From positions 1 to 64,000 of the IMG/VR virus record IMGVR_UViG_3300032334_001937: DNA of 64,000 nucleotides; one strand, 5' to 3'. Position numbers and translations under genes: made by a program. The notes under the pieces were generated by a model, which was not told the DNA's origin, searched no databases, and saw only the letters and a list, made by a program, of their open reading frames with translations. Of this stretch, positions 6,867 to 14,956 are shown one piece after another. Source of the DNA: a virus. Numbering within the stretch: the first letter of the stretch is position 1; each line of letters begins with the position of its first letter.

Positions 6867-6940
6867 GCGGATATCGCATAGTGATAGTGCGTAACCTTGC
6901 CAAGGTTAATGTGCGGGTTTGATTCCCGCTATCCGCTCCA
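6867..6940 (+). tRNA. tRNA-Gly (GCC), CCA encoded
   Basis: Acceptor GCGGATA/TATCCGC with discriminator T, anticodon stem TAACC/GGTTA with loop TTGCCAA, and T-stem GCGGG/CCCGC with loop TTTGATT. The mature body ends at 6937 and the next three bases are CCA, so the 3' end is genome-encoded. It starts only four bases after the Asn tRNA, which suggests processing from one transcript. Confidence 0.88.
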
Positions 6941-6941
6941 A

Positions 6942-7014
6942 GCCTTCGTAGCTCAGGGGATAGAGCGACGGACTTCTAATCCGCAGGTCGCTGGTTCAAT
7001 TCCAGCCGAGGGCA
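6942..7014 (+). tRNA. tRNA-Arg (TCT)
   Basis: Acceptor GCCTTCG/CGAGGGC with one T-G pair, D-stem GCTC/GAGC, anticodon loop CTTCTAA, T-stem GCTGG/CCAGC with loop TTCAATT and discriminator A. It reads AGA, the Arg codon favoured in AT-rich phage genes. It begins one base after the Gly CCA. Confidence 0.9.
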
Positions 7015-7021
7015 CTTAGGG

Positions 7022-7027
7022 TATAAT
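7022..7027 (+). promoter_or_regulatory. -10 box, leaderless start at 7034
   Basis: TATAAT lies eight bases after the tRNA-Arg end and six bases before the ATG at 7034. No TGN extension or clear -35 is present, so this is the weakest of the leaderless set. Read-through from the tRNA promoter is an alternative. Confidence 0.55.
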
Positions 7028-7033
7028 AAAAAG

Positions 7034-7123
7034 ATGAAAACTATGTATTACTTGTATAAGATTTATTATGCAATAAAAAATATTTTTAAAAAAGAAAATC
7101 ATAAAGATAGGTATATTTATTAA
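7034..7123 (+). CDS. 29-residue leader ORF
   Basis: A short basic, Tyr/Ile/Lys-rich ORF (MKTMYYLYKIYYAIKNIF onward) starts six bases after a TATAAT box and ends with a TAA overlapping the ATG of the SGNH gene (TAATG). The following gene has no good ribosome site, so this leader probably delivers ribosomes by termination-reinitiation. It may also be a small membrane peptide. Confidence 0.5.
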   Translation: MKTMYYLYKIYYAIKNIFKKENHKDRYIY

Positions 7124-8070
7124 TGGATCCACTTTTTGCAATGACACATGACCCTTTTGATGAAGATCAAAAAAAAGATTATGGATTTGGTAAAAAACAT
7201 TACATAAATAATTTTTTGAATAATAATCTTGGATTTTTACCTAAAAATCAAATAGAATTTGGTTTTGAAAAAAACAGTGGATTTAGAGTTGATCCCAAAA
7301 CAGAATACAGAACTAATTCTTTTGGTTTTAGAGATGATCATTGGGAGGGTCCTGCAGAAATTGTTGCTTTGGGATGCTCAAATACTTATGGAGTTGGAGT
7401 TCCAGTTAAAGGAAGTTGGCCAAAGATTTTGCAGGACATGGTGAACAAAGAAGTAAGAAATTTATCTCAACCTGGCATATCAATTAATGAACTTGTATAT
7501 CAGCTTTTTGCTTATTGTAAAAAATTTGGTAACCCAAAGTTTATATTTTGTCTTTTTCCAGATCCATTTAGAATAAAGTTACCAACAAATGAAAATTTAA
7601 TAAATGCTTTGTCAACAAGTTTTCCTCAAGGATTTGGTAACATTAATTTAAATTTGCAAAATGATGCAAAAATTTCCAATAGACCAAAATATTTAAAAAA
7701 ACCATATCTTTATGATGATATTGTGCCAATGGAACTTCCTTTATATTTTTCTATGAAATCAATACATATGCTAGAACAATACTGCAAGTCAAATAAAATA
7801 AATTTAGTGTGGTCTTCTTGGCACAAAGATTTTCAAGAAACCATGATAGAAGTTAAAGATAATCCTTTTAATTATTTTTATCAAAATGAAAGTTTTAATA
7901 CTTATTACAAAATAAATTCTAACTGTCATAAAGATTATGATGAAACACTAAATGAATATTTTGATAGTGGGCTTGATATAGAAGACAGCCTTTCTATTCC
8001 TCATCCAGGGGTTCATAGACATATACATATAGCAGAAGCTTTTTATGAAAAGTATGGTGAGTTACAATGA
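7123..8070 (+). CDS. SGNH/GDSL-type hydrolase
   Basis: The 315-residue protein has block I as VALGCSNTYG (Ser86 as nucleophile), a block II-like NLSQPGISINE, and a C-terminal PHPGVHRHIHIAEAF with the expected block V His. These features indicate an SGNH-fold esterase or acyltransferase acting on acylated sugars or peptidoglycan. No signal peptide is present, so it acts in the cell or virion. It forms a paralogous pair with the next gene. Confidence 0.75.
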   Translation: MDPLFAMTHDPFDEDQKKDYGFGKKHYINNFLNNNLGFLPKNQIEFGFEKNSGFRVDPKTEYRTNSFGFRDDHWEGPAEIVALGCSNTYGVGVPVKGSWPKILQDMVNKEVRNLSQPGISINELVYQLFAYCKKFGNPKFIFCLFPDPFRIKLPTNENLINALSTSFPQGFGNINLNLQNDAKISNRPKYLKKPYLYDDIVPMELPLYFSMKSIHMLEQYCKSNKINLVWSSWHKDFQETMIEVKDNPFNYFYQNESFNTYYKINSNCHKDYDETLNEYFDSGLDIEDSLSIPHPGVHRHIHIAEAFYEKYGELQ

Positions 8071-9026
8071 AATCTTTTAATTACGATGTTGGGGCAACAA
8101 CTTTATTTAAAGATTTATTTTATAGAAATTTAACAAAAAGTCTACAAAAAAGAACACGTACGCTTAATACAACTTCATATTGGCCAGAGTCTGATGTGCG
8201 AATGAAAGTGCAATATAAAACAAACTCTTATGGGTACCGATCAGATGAATTTGGTCTAAATCAAGAAGTACTTGTACTTGGTTGCTCACAAACTTTTGGA
8301 CAAGGAATTCCGCAAGAATTTACATGGGCTAAAATTTTTTCTGACAGTATAAAAAAATCTTACGTAAATTTAGCTCAGCCTGGTGATAGCGCTCAAGCTC
8401 AAGTTCACAAAGCATTCAAATATTTTGAAGAGTTTGGTCATCCTGAAATGATAGTTGCTTCATTCCCATCAACTAGACTTGAAATGCCATATATTTCTCA
8501 AAAAATTGCTAGTAAACTTTCTTTATCTAGACAAGAATTTAAAGATGAACTACAAATGCAACAAATTTTTCTTTATGATCAAATAGAAAAGTTTTCAAAA
8601 ATTCCACACAGCCCTGAAGAAGTTTTACCAATAGAAGTTGGATTTTTTTATAGCTTTACTTTTGTTCAAATGTTACAGCAATACTGTAAAACCAACAACA
8701 TAAAATTAATATGGAATATGTGGGATGATGAATACTTTTTTAACTATGTAAAAATAAATGCTCCAGAAGCATTAAAAGATTATTTGCATTTTAATTTTAG
8801 ACAGTTCATGTTTGATAATCAAGATGGAGTAGAATACATTCAGCATGGTTCAGTAGAGAATGAATATATTGTTCCAACATGTCATGGTGATCTAAGGGAT
8901 CATATTTTATTCTATCGTGCAGCAGACTACAGACCTGGACACGGAAATGGACATTGGGGAATTCATCTGAATCAGCACATTGCCGAACACTTTTTACAAA
9001 GATACAACGAGATAAGGGATAGATAA
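8067..9026 (+). CDS. SGNH/GDSL-type hydrolase, paralogue
   Basis: The 319-residue paralogue has LVLGCSQTFGQG (Ser74), NLAQPGDSAQAQ as block II, and a C-terminal GHGNGHWGIHLNQHIAEHF providing the Asp/His region. It overlaps the first SGNH gene by four bases (ATGA). Shared blocks such as NSYGYRSD and LQQYCKTNNIKLIW versus LEQYCKSNKINLVW show tandem duplication. The two may work in sequence or as a heterodimer on one glycan. Confidence 0.75.
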   Translation: MKSFNYDVGATTLFKDLFYRNLTKSLQKRTRTLNTTSYWPESDVRMKVQYKTNSYGYRSDEFGLNQEVLVLGCSQTFGQGIPQEFTWAKIFSDSIKKSYVNLAQPGDSAQAQVHKAFKYFEEFGHPEMIVASFPSTRLEMPYISQKIASKLSLSRQEFKDELQMQQIFLYDQIEKFSKIPHSPEEVLPIEVGFFYSFTFVQMLQQYCKTNNIKLIWNMWDDEYFFNYVKINAPEALKDYLHFNFRQFMFDNQDGVEYIQHGSVENEYIVPTCHGDLRDHILFYRAADYRPGHGNGHWGIHLNQHIAEHFLQRYNEIRDR

Positions 9027-9030
9027 GTAT

Positions 9031-9654
9031 ATGAAAGATCATAAATTTTTTGAAAAACTTTTGGATAATGACCTAAGTATTTTGTCTAATGAATTAATTA
9101 ATAGGTATAAAGAAATAGAGGCATCAAAGTATTCAGGAACATTTGATATTTCTAGTGATGCATCTTGGGTAGAAAGTCAAAGTATATCTACTGCAAAATG
9201 GCAACAATATAATGTATTTCAGTTTCATCTAGATCAAACATATTCTCTATACAAAGCTGTTGCAGAAATGACCAAAGAAGCCTGTGAGTATTATGGATTT
9301 AACTTTGATGAACAAAAATATATGATTCAGGGCTGGTTTAATGTTAACTATAGGGATAAAGGTAAGCTTGGTTGGCACAAACATAATGATTACTTTGCCC
9401 CCGTATTTCACGGGTACTATTCTGTTAATGCAGAGCCATCAACAACAAACTATAAAATAATGCCAGATAGCAGAGAAGTAGATGTTGTTAATAAAAATAA
9501 CAAAGCTATTCTTTCAGAATTAGGACACTTGCATCAAATGGCAGAGTGGGATTGGGATGGACCTAGAATTACAATTGCATATGATGTATACCCATTAAAT
9601 ATTTTACAAAAAGAAAGAATGGATCAAGAACAGCATTGGGTTCCTTTATGTTAA
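9031..9654 (+). CDS. 2OG-Fe(II) oxygenase-like protein
   Basis: The 207-residue protein has WFNVNYRDKGKLGWHKHND with candidate ligands His118 and Asp120, a distal histidine in LGHLHQM (His166 or His168), and RITIAYDVYP with Arg179. This matches the putative 2OG-Fe(II) oxygenase group found in marine phages and bacteria. It sits between the SGNH pair and the carbamoyltransferase and overlaps the latter by 7 bases, so it probably acts on the same substrate. Confidence 0.72.
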   Translation: MKDHKFFEKLLDNDLSILSNELINRYKEIEASKYSGTFDISSDASWVESQSISTAKWQQYNVFQFHLDQTYSLYKAVAEMTKEACEYYGFNFDEQKYMIQGWFNVNYRDKGKLGWHKHNDYFAPVFHGYYSVNAEPSTTNYKIMPDSREVDVVNKNNKAILSELGHLHQMAEWDWDGPRITIAYDVYPLNILQKERMDQEQHWVPLC

Positions 9655-11099
9655 TTTTAGGCATTAATGAAACATCACATGATGCATCTGTCTCTTTAAT
9701 TCAAGATGGTAATATATTGTTTGCTGGACATGCTGAAAGATATAGCAAGAAAAAAAATGACTGGTATATCAATGATAGTTTAATTAAAGATGCGCTACAA
9801 TATGGTTTTCCAGATAGCATAGCCTACTATGAGAGACCCCTTCTTAAGGCTTCTAGGCTGCTTTTAAGGGGTGGATCTGGGGATTGGAGACCTAAGTATC
9901 AAATAAACAATATCTTTGGTAGGCCAGTACCAGTAAAATCATTTAAGCATCACTACTCACATGCCTGCGCTGGTTACTATACTAGTCCTTTTAATGATTC
10001 TGTTATTGTAGTTCTTGATGCCATTGGCGAATACAATACCTCCACAGTTTGGGTAGGAGAAGGAGAGCAAATAAAACTAAAGTTTAAACAGAACTATCCT
10101 GTAAGCTTTGGTTTATTTTATTCTGCATTTACACAGTTACTTGGCCTCATGCCAAACCAAGAAGAATACATTATGATGGGTATGGCTGCATATGGAGATT
10201 GGAAGAGATACTACAAAGAGGTAGATGAATACTTCACAAACTATCATACACAAAAGTACAACTTCCATAAGGGTATCCATGACTGGGGCATGTTAATTAA
10301 TGATCAGGATAGGTTTGATATTGCTGCTGCCGTTCAAGTTGTTTACACAACAAGGTTGATGGAATTTATGCGGATGGCTAAACTAATAACTGGTAAAAAG
10401 AACTTGGTATTAATGGGAGGCTGTGCATTAAACTCATCTGCCAATACAAGTCTTTGGAAATTGTTTGATGATGTTTGGATTATGCCAAACCCAGGTGACG
10501 CTGGATCATCACTTGGTGCAGCAACAGCCTTGTATGGAAAACATGTAGATTGGAAGTCACCTTACCTTGGTCATGACCTTGGCGGTAAGTATCCTGTACA
10601 AGAAATTATAGACGGACTACTTAAAGATAAAATAGTCGCAGTAGCAGCAGGTAGAGCAGAATATGGACCAAGAGCATTAGGAAATAGATCTATACTTGCT
10701 GATCCTAGAGATCCAAATATTAAAGATAAAGTTAATCTAATTAAACAAAGAGAACTCTTTAGACCATTTGCGCCAGTAGTTATGGAAGAGCATGCCTCTA
10801 AATGGTTTGACATGGAGTTTGCTTCTCCTTATATGCAGTACACAGTTAAATGTTTACAGCCAAACAAAATACCTTCAGTTGTTCATGAAGATGGAACCTC
10901 TAGAGTCCAAACAGTTAATAAAGAACAGCACAGAGGATTATGGATGGTTTTAAATAAGTTTTATTTAAAGACAGGTGTTCCAGTTTTGCTAAACACAAGC
11001 CTAAACATTAAAGGACAACCGCTACTAAACGATCAAAAAGACATTGCTGATTGGGAAAAAGAATACAACTTTAAGATTATTCAGGGCAGCAGTCTTTAA
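9648..11099 (+). CDS. Carbamoyltransferase (NodU/CmcH family)
   Basis: From the ATG at 9648 the protein has 483 residues and covers both lobes of the family. The N-terminal kinase-like lobe has LGINETSHDASVSL, HHYSHACAGY and VVLDAIGEYN. The C-terminal YrdC-like lobe has EYGPRALGNRSILADPRD, RELFRPFAPVV and LLNTSLNIKGQP. The family transfers carbamoyl from carbamoyl phosphate through carbamoyl-AMP to a hydroxyl of a sugar or antibiotic. The ATG at 9648 is preferred over an upstream TTG because the product then begins at MLILGINETSHDAS. The substrate is likely a glycan; DNA carbamoylation is a less likely alternative. Confidence 0.9.
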   Translation: MLILGINETSHDASVSLIQDGNILFAGHAERYSKKKNDWYINDSLIKDALQYGFPDSIAYYERPLLKASRLLLRGGSGDWRPKYQINNIFGRPVPVKSFKHHYSHACAGYYTSPFNDSVIVVLDAIGEYNTSTVWVGEGEQIKLKFKQNYPVSFGLFYSAFTQLLGLMPNQEEYIMMGMAAYGDWKRYYKEVDEYFTNYHTQKYNFHKGIHDWGMLINDQDRFDIAAAVQVVYTTRLMEFMRMAKLITGKKNLVLMGGCALNSSANTSLWKLFDDVWIMPNPGDAGSSLGAATALYGKHVDWKSPYLGHDLGGKYPVQEIIDGLLKDKIVAVAAGRAEYGPRALGNRSILADPRDPNIKDKVNLIKQRELFRPFAPVVMEEHASKWFDMEFASPYMQYTVKCLQPNKIPSVVHEDGTSRVQTVNKEQHRGLWMVLNKFYLKTGVPVLLNTSLNIKGQPLLNDQKDIADWEKEYNFKIIQGSSL

Positions 11100-11556
11100 A
11101 TAGTTTATCTATCTTGGACGCTGGAACACAATTAGGAACTGGCTTACCATTTTTGCCTGGCTTCATTCCTCTTTGAACATAACCATCCCAGCACGGTCCT
11201 TGCTTAGCAAAACTAAAGATTCCCTCAAATGGATCAAAATCTTTTTGTGCTGCAACTATTTTTCTTGACCATGAAAAACCAGCATCTCCACCCCATGCAT
11301 CCCACATGATACGACCATTAGATGGATTAGATGTATTGTTAAAATCTTTACCTTTTTTATCTACTTCATGCCTTGAAAAAAATGAGTACATTCTCTTAAC
11401 TGTATCAAGAGACATTGCAGCACCGCTAACTATATCGCTTGCTCTTCCCCAGCCTACAGGAGTGCCAGCACCAGTTGCCTTGCCATCTTCTTTCCACTTC
11501 AATGCACGTCTAGCAGCAGCCTTCATGCCAGCGTTTGGGGTATATGTATCAGCCAT
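11077..11556 (-). CDS. Conserved phage protein with SFFSRHEVDK domain
   Basis: The 159-residue protein contains a block (MSLDTVKRMYSFFSRHEVDK, then MWDAWGGDAGFSWSRKIV) that I recall as a small domain often fused to, or near, phage head-maturation proteases and other phage enzymes. Its C-terminus has a second block ending GKPVPNCVP. The role is unknown, possibly DNA- or virion-associated. Its leaderless-type promoter is divergent from that of the Dps-like gene, and its 3' end overlaps the carbamoyltransferase gene. Confidence 0.7.
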   Translation of the reverse strand: MADTYTPNAGMKAAARRALKWKEDGKATGAGTPVGWGRASDIVSGAAMSLDTVKRMYSFFSRHEVDKKGKDFNNTSNPSNGRIMWDAWGGDAGFSWSRKIVAAQKDFDPFEGIFSFAKQGPCWDGYVQRGMKPGKNGKPVPNCVPASKIDKLFKDCCPE

Positions 11557-11563
11557 AACATCT

Positions 11564-11588
11564 ATTTTACCATAGACTGTGGTACAAT
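11564..11588. promoter_or_regulatory. Back-to-back extended -10 boxes
   Basis: The plus strand reads ATTTTACCA, seven bases, then TGGTACAAT. This gives TGGTAAAAT on the minus strand for the gene at 11556 (seven-base spacing to its ATG) and TGGTACAAT on the plus strand for the gene at 11595 (six-base spacing). The arrangement is almost a palindrome, and the two polymerases could hardly bind together, so it may act as a mutually exclusive switch. Confidence 0.65.
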
Positions 11589-11594
11589 GTTTAT

Positions 11595-12095
11595 ATGGAA
11601 GAAATGATTAATAAGCTAAAAGAATTGCTTGCAACCTCAATTGCCCTTAAGCATAAAGCACAGGGGTATCACTGGAATGTAGAAACTGATGATTTTCCTC
11701 AATATCACGAATTTTTTGGTGAGATTTATGAGGCTATAGATGCAACAATTGACCCTATGGCAGAGTGGATTCGTATGATGGGTGCCTATGCTCCATTTAA
11801 ACTTTCACGACTAGTATCATTAAGCACACTTCCAGAGACAGATGTTACAACAGACCACGAAGATATGTCTGCTGATCTACTCAAGGATCACAAAGCTGCA
11901 GCAGATGCATTTGGTGCTGCTTCCATAATGGCTGCCAACTTAGGACAAAAAGGACTTGAAAATTTTCTTGCTGATTGCATGACAACTCATCAAAAATATA
12001 CATGGCAACTTACAGCAATTGGTTCTGAATCATTGATGGAAGCATCAACAGAAAACATGGAACCTGCTGGTTCAAGACTTCCCGAAGAAGACTAA
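11595..12095 (+). CDS. Dps/ferritin-like protein
   Basis: The 166-residue four-helix-bundle protein has a Dps ferroxidase signature: AQGYHWNVETDDFPQYHEFFGEIYEAIDATIDPMAEW, about residues 22-58, with the His, Asp and Glu ligands in the right order. Dps proteins oxidise iron with peroxide and can coat DNA. The start has only a -10 box six bases upstream (leaderless). It would protect replicating phage DNA, fitting the GPx-like and thioredoxin genes elsewhere. Confidence 0.88.
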   Translation: MEEMINKLKELLATSIALKHKAQGYHWNVETDDFPQYHEFFGEIYEAIDATIDPMAEWIRMMGAYAPFKLSRLVSLSTLPETDVTTDHEDMSADLLKDHKAAADAFGAASIMAANLGQKGLENFLADCMTTHQKYTWQLTAIGSESLMEASTENMEPAGSRLPEED

Positions 12096-12098
12096 TCA

Positions 12099-12746
12099 TT
12101 AAACTGTTGTTTTAAAAATTACAAAACAATAGCTAGCAGTATTATCAAATGTAACCAAGATAAAATTATATCCTTTTTCTTTCAGATATTTCTTTAGTGG
12201 CTCATAAGTATAGTAAGTATCTTCAATAATATAAATACCATTGTGTTTTAACTTATCCCAAGAATTTTCAAGCAGTGTAATGTTTGCGTGTGCCTCATGC
12301 AAGCCATCGTCAAGAATAACATCAAAGTCTGTTTCTCCTATACGCTCCCACATACTTTTAATAGATTCTGGATCAGTCTGATCAACCTGATAGGTTTTAA
12401 TTCTATCCTCTTCAAAAAGAATACGGTCATCTATATCTGCACCATATATCTGTGCATTCCAAAAGTAATCTCTCCAACCTCTTAAAGATGCTCCTGGTAT
12501 ACCGTTAGCAGTCATATTAGACTTTACATCTTCATTGTTTGTACCAATTCCACATTCAAATATTTTTTTTGCATCATCACGCAATGTAGCAAACAAAATA
12601 TGATAAATATCAGTGTATCTATTTGCTATCCAACCTGAAGGTGTTATATCAACTTCGTGAGGTGAGCCTTTGTCACTTCCGTAATTTCTCATTAAAGATG
12701 AAAGGAAGTTAGCACCTTTATCATATTCAATACTTATCTTGTTCAT
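12099..12746 (-). CDS. Class I SAM methyltransferase (macrocin-type)
   Basis: The 215-residue protein resembles macrolide/sugar O-methyltransferases: NYGSDKGSPHEVD at the N-terminus, motif I KKIFECGIGTNNEDV, LRGWRDYFWNAQIYGADID, and DFDVILDDGLHEAHANI. It is the last gene of a minus-strand glycan cluster, suggesting methylation of a phage-made or host sugar. It converges on the Dps-like gene with a three-base gap. Confidence 0.8.
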   Translation of the reverse strand: MNKISIEYDKGANFLSSLMRNYGSDKGSPHEVDITPSGWIANRYTDIYHILFATLRDDAKKIFECGIGTNNEDVKSNMTANGIPGASLRGWRDYFWNAQIYGADIDDRILFEEDRIKTYQVDQTDPESIKSMWERIGETDFDVILDDGLHEAHANITLLENSWDKLKHNGIYIIEDTYYTYEPLKKYLKEKGYNFILVTFDNTASYCFVIFKTTV

Positions 12747-12747
12747 T

Positions 12748-13461
12748 TTATCCCCACTTCTTCATTACGAACTTATCATAAAAATATTCCATTGCAGACT
12801 TTGGTGGAAAATAGTTTTTATCTATTCCACCACGAGTTGTCATTGAGTGATAGACAGAAATACTCTTTGAAGTTTTTTCTAATAGTTTAATTTCTTTTGT
12901 ATGATTTGGGTTCCATAGTTTTTCCCATTGTGACCAGTGAACTCCACAAAAAATCTCTATTGGATGGACATGATCCATTAATTCAAATGCTCTAAATGTT
13001 TTGTCTACAAGTGCTGGTCCAACATCAGTCCATTTGATTTTTGTTTTATCAAACTGGGTTGACTTCTTAATTAAATATTTTAAAGCTGGGGAATCTTGCG
13101 GTAGAGCAAGAACACCACCAACTACTGTATCATTTTCTAGACAAGCATAGGTATCCCCAAGCCCATCCCAGTCAGGGGATAAACATATAGTGTCAGCATC
13201 TACCCACGCCAAACCAGTCTTCTTGATCATTCTATATCTGAATAGATCAGAGAAAGCTGCATATGTATTTTGTACCAGGAACATCTCAGACTCGTCCATA
13301 ATATCCCCCGCAAAAGCCTTCTGAACGCCCTCTGGGACCTTCATATCCATGTCATATACATAAAGGGTAAGGCTATGTCCGTGATATATAAAAGAGGATA
13401 AAGATACTTCTTGTATTTTTGTCATTGGATTTCCTACCCATAAAGATCCAAACTTAGCCAT
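12748..13461 (-). CDS. Glycosyltransferase with DXD motif (GT32-like)
   Basis: The 237-residue protein has the GT32 or capsular-type signature FSDLFRYRMIKKTGLAWVDAD, with the DXD metal site near residues 88-90. The N-terminal LWVGNPMTKIQEVSLSSF resembles the start of the sugar-binding DXD family. It overlaps the next upstream GT by eight bases. It likely adds a hexose to a cell-surface or virion glycan. Confidence 0.78.
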   Translation of the reverse strand: MAKFGSLWVGNPMTKIQEVSLSSFIYHGHSLTLYVYDMDMKVPEGVQKAFAGDIMDESEMFLVQNTYAAFSDLFRYRMIKKTGLAWVDADTICLSPDWDGLGDTYACLENDTVVGGVLALPQDSPALKYLIKKSTQFDKTKIKWTDVGPALVDKTFRAFELMDHVHPIEIFCGVHWSQWEKLWNPNHTKEIKLLEKTSKSISVYHSMTTRGGIDKNYFPPKSAMEYFYDKFVMKKWG

Positions 13462-14053
13462 TATTTCCCCTAAGCATAATATTTGTTGCTGCCATGTTGC
13501 TATGTTGATAAAAAATTGGTTTCTTTAGGGCATAAACATTAAAATATTTTTGTACCAAAGCAAAGCCTTGATCAATGTGTTTATTATTATCTCCAGACCA
13601 CTTGGCAATTTTCTTTGCTAGGCTTATGTACTCTGGGGATATATATAATATGGCATGTGTAGCAAGCATTCCATTGATCCTATAAATACCCTGAAAACTT
13701 TCGTGTCTTTCATACTCTATGTTATTTAGTTTTGACTCACTATTAAGAAAACCCCACCCAGATAGGCCAAGATATAGTGCGTCCGTGTCATCTGGTATTT
13801 CAATAACATATGAATCATTTTTAATAACACAGTCATCTTCAAGAATTATAGTTGGCTCATTCATATTTTCTAAAATACTATAGTGAGATTTTGCACATCC
13901 AGCCATTGGTTGCTTTGGTAGTGCAACACCTTTAGTTCTTGAGTATGTTTTAAATCCTACATCTTTGCCAAGCTGCATCATATCAGCATTTCTATCTTTG
14001 TGTTTGTCCATGTTGATATAAAATGTTGGAAAATTTCTTAAATCAATTTGCAT
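13454..14053 (-). CDS. Glycosyltransferase family 25-like
   Basis: The 199-residue product begins with FYINMDKHKDRNADM, matching the GT25 opening (YVINLDRRxDR), and has a KSHYSI helix and ILEDDCVI, the GT25 acidic motif. GT25 enzymes add galactose or related sugars to LPS-type glycans. It overlaps neighbours at both ends, consistent with an operon. Confidence 0.78.
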   Translation of the reverse strand: MQIDLRNFPTFYINMDKHKDRNADMMQLGKDVGFKTYSRTKGVALPKQPMAGCAKSHYSILENMNEPTIILEDDCVIKNDSYVIEIPDDTDALYLGLSGWGFLNSESKLNNIEYERHESFQGIYRINGMLATHAILYISPEYISLAKKIAKWSGDNNKHIDQGFALVQKYFNVYALKKPIFYQHSNMAATNIMLRGNNG

Positions 14054-14939
14054 ATAAATAATCTTTCATACTAACCTGTGGTTCCCAACCAAAAGTACTT
14101 CTAAACTTTTCATTATTACAGAGAGTTTCTCTCATCTCTCCAATACGTGGTGGAAGATAAATAAAATTATCAGATATCATTGCAGCAATTTCATTTATAG
14201 AATAATTTACTCCGTTACCTAAGTTATATACTTGTCCAAATGCACTCTTACTCACATCTGTTGTTGCAGCAATTATATTTGCATTTACTACATCTGAAAC
14301 ATGGGTAAAATCTCTTCTTTGTTCTCCATCACCAACAATAGTTAATGGTTGATTATTTAGTTGTTGTTTTAAGAATAATCCTATTACTGGTGCATACTGA
14401 CCTTTTGTTGGTTGTCTATTTCCATATACATTAAAGTATCTAAAGATCACAGTATCAAGATCAAATAAATTACTATACATTGAGCAAAGTTTTTCTCCAT
14501 TTACCTTTGATACTGAATAAGGGTTTAAACAATCGTCTGGCTGTGTCTCTATATTAGGGATAGTATTATTTCCATAAGCAGATGATGTTGAAGAATACAT
14601 TACTCTCTTTACCCCTGCTTCACGGGCACACTGAAGTACAGTTGCAGTGCCAACAGAGTTTATACTTACTGCTTCTATTGGGTTTTTAATCGCTGCCTGG
14701 ATTCTTGATTCTGCTGCTAAATGAAATACATAATCAACATTATCATAAAGTAGACGAGTTTTTGCATAGTCTCTAATATCTAGTTTATGATTAATTGCAT
14801 TATCATTCCAGTGAAAGCTATCATGTGAGTCAGAAAACTCATTGTCAATAACTGTGACTTCATGGCCAGCATCAAGTAATTGATCAACTAAATTTGATCC
14901 AATAAATCCTGCTCCGCCTGTAACTATGCTTCTTGTCAT
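14043..14939 (-). CDS. NAD-dependent nucleotide-sugar epimerase/dehydratase
   Basis: The 298-residue extended SDR protein has the NAD motif VTGGAGFIGSNL (residues 6-17), SSTSSAYG with the catalytic Ser/Thr, the YSVSK active-site motif and RYFNVYGNRQ. This matches UDP-glucose 4-epimerase or UDP-glucuronate 4-epimerase types. It would make the sugar donor for the flanking glycosyltransferases. A GGAAGA ribosome site precedes the ATG. Confidence 0.87.
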   Translation of the reverse strand: MTRSIVTGGAGFIGSNLVDQLLDAGHEVTVIDNEFSDSHDSFHWNDNAINHKLDIRDYAKTRLLYDNVDYVFHLAAESRIQAAIKNPIEAVSINSVGTATVLQCAREAGVKRVMYSSTSSAYGNNTIPNIETQPDDCLNPYSVSKVNGEKLCSMYSNLFDLDTVIFRYFNVYGNRQPTKGQYAPVIGLFLKQQLNNQPLTIVGDGEQRRDFTHVSDVVNANIIAATTDVSKSAFGQVYNLGNGVNYSINEIAAMISDNFIYLPPRIGEMRETLCNNEKFRSTFGWEPQVSMKDYLYAN

Positions 14940-14956
14940 TGTCTTCCGTTCTTCAT

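Noticed and set aside
6692-7014. attP site in the tRNA cluster
   Set aside because: The tRNAs are complete, without a duplicated 3' end or nearby integrase, so no integration signal is supported.
9636-9647. TTG start of the carbamoyltransferase four codons earlier
   Set aside because: The family normally starts right before LGINxxHD; the ATG at 9648 gives exactly that start.
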